Below, one piece after another: positions 63,311 to 64,000 of a DNA stretch of 64,000 nucleotides (within the stretch, counting starts at the first letter, position 1; each line of letters starts with the position of its first letter). The notes under the pieces are model-generated. The model was not told the DNA's origin, made no database searches, and was given only the letters and a program-made list of their open reading frames with translations. The position numbers were made by a program, and so were the translations under genes. Source of the stretch: Tenacibaculum lutimaris (GTDB taxonomy: Bacteria; Bacteroidota; Bacteroidia; Flavobacteriales; Flavobacteriaceae); the NCBI RefSeq assembly GCF_003610735.1, contig NZ_RAQM01000008.1, forward strand, positions 1-64,000. The letters run 5' to 3'.

Positions 63311-63971
63311 AATTCTTACAGCCTTAGCAATAACGCTATTAGTTAGTTGTAAAACCGAAAAAGAAAATTCTGTTAAAAAGGAATACAATCAAGAGTTGGT
63401 TGATGAACTTACTAGCATGGTAGAGATAGACCAAATTGCTGCAGGAGTTCCTTCTGGAAAATATAAAGAATTAACTAAAGAAGAATGGCAATCATTCAAA
63501 GACAGTGTTTTTACTGTAACTCATAAGAAAGCTGCAGAAATTTATAATAAATATGGTTTTGTTGGTTATGACCTTGCAGGAAAAGAAGGCTCTAAAAAAT
63601 TTTGGCTTTTAGTACAACATTTAGATTTTGATCCTGATTTCCAAGAAGCGGTTTTAAAAAAGATGAAAATTGAGGTAGAGAATAAGAATGCTAACCCTGA
63701 AAACTATGCCTATTTGCTAGATAGGGTGCAATTAAATATGGGAGAAAAGCAAGTTTACGGGACTCAAGTATTGTATAATTGGAAAGTTTGTCAAGCATAT
63801 CCAAAACCATTAATAGATAGTATAAACGTAAACAAGCGTAGAAAGGAAATAGGTATGGAACTTTTGGGGGTATATTTAAACGAAATGTCTAAAATGCACT
63901 TTGAAATAAATAAAGAAATCTTTTCAAAAGTTAATATTACTGAACCTAAACTGTATGAATTAGAAAATTAG
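63300..63971 (+). CDS. DUF6624 domain lipoprotein
   Basis: The best start is the ATG at 63300 (223 residues). This overlaps the PIG-L stop by 11 bp; a TTG one codon earlier is less likely. The lipobox ends at Cys17 (LLVSCKT). Residues ~35-200 match DUF6624: VEIDQIAAGVP, NKYGFVGYDLAGKEGSKKFWLLVQHLD and LDRVQLNMGEKQVYGTQ. The function is unknown, though the conserved Asp/His/Gln suggests a pocket. It is translationally linked to the PIG-L gene, which hints at a common task on sugar or cell-surface material. Confidence 0.82.
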   Translation: MKIKILTALAITLLVSCKTEKENSVKKEYNQELVDELTSMVEIDQIAAGVPSGKYKELTKEEWQSFKDSVFTVTHKKAAEIYNKYGFVGYDLAGKEGSKKFWLLVQHLDFDPDFQEAVLKKMKIEVENKNANPENYAYLLDRVQLNMGEKQVYGTQVLYNWKVCQAYPKPLIDSINVNKRRKEIGMELLGVYLNEMSKMHFEINKEIFSKVNITEPKLYELEN

Positions 63972-64000
63972 TTCTATTTAAAAAGATTAATAGAAACTGT

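Noticed and set aside
63283..63376. Repeated AAAGAAAATTCTGTT at the PIG-L end and in the DUF6624 signal region
   Set aside because: A 15-bp match in AT-rich coding DNA, both copies in frame and needed by their genes; probably chance.

Overview
The window is AT-rich, densely coded DNA from a member of the Bacteroidota, almost certainly family Flavobacteriaceae; a Tenacibaculum- or Polaribacter-like marine genus is my guess. The reasons are type IX secretion (T9SS) substrates with gliding-motility-type C-termini, PorP/SprF and PorE-like OmpA proteins, a hybrid two-component regulator with AraC output, many short-signal lipoproteins, a CusA-CusC fusion, and promoters of the Bacteroidetes TAnnTTTG type. 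No rRNA, tRNA, CRISPR array, insertion sequence or phage gene was seen.

Layout. 1-5.9 kb: the 3' part of a giant repeat adhesin, then PorP/SprF and a PorE-like OmpA protein; the intergenic DNA after it is tandemly duplicated. 6-16 kb: CAP lipoprotein, DUF4268 protein, MiaE, a 1839-residue alpha-2-macroglobulin, a DbpA-like helicase and a Dus enzyme. 16-24.6 kb: heavy-metal efflux (small His-rich protein, CusA-CusC fusion, CusB), then PBP1C. 24.6-34.3 kb: NhaP antiporter, DnaX, MsrA, a ZnuD-like TonB receptor with a second small His-rich protein, TerC, a lipoprotein and PurB. 34.5-37.2 kb: a two-gene SIR2-HerA anti-phage cassette bracketed by a short inverted repeat. 37.5-41.3 kb: Crp/Fnr regulator, divergent truncated hemoglobin, a VWA-type membrane protein and a thioesterase. 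41.3-45.7 kb: a third small His-rich protein, a TonB receptor with a premature stop, a CDF metal exporter and a prohibitin. 45.8-50.9 kb: CsdA-like helicase, a thioredoxin-fold lipoprotein lacking CxxC, and an ABC-F protein. 50.9-57 kb: hybrid sensor kinase divergent from a second adhesin + PorP/SprF pair. 57-64 kb: RsmD, DUF3822, a membrane protein, a RecD-like helicase, a PIG-L deacetylase and a DUF6624 lipoprotein.

How parts work together. Two T9SS substrate/PorP-SprF loci suggest two surface adhesins, the second probably switched by the adjacent hybrid regulator. Three small secreted His/Glu-rich proteins with a C-terminal QPPR or RAPP motif each sit directly upstream of metal-transport genes, and I consider them the best candidate for an undescribed accessory family. 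The Crp/Fnr protein, hemoglobin and VWA gene share an almost identical 16-bp palindrome and look like a small nitrosative/oxygen-stress regulon. SIR2-HerA is a known NAD-depleting defence type and is the clearest accessory insertion here.
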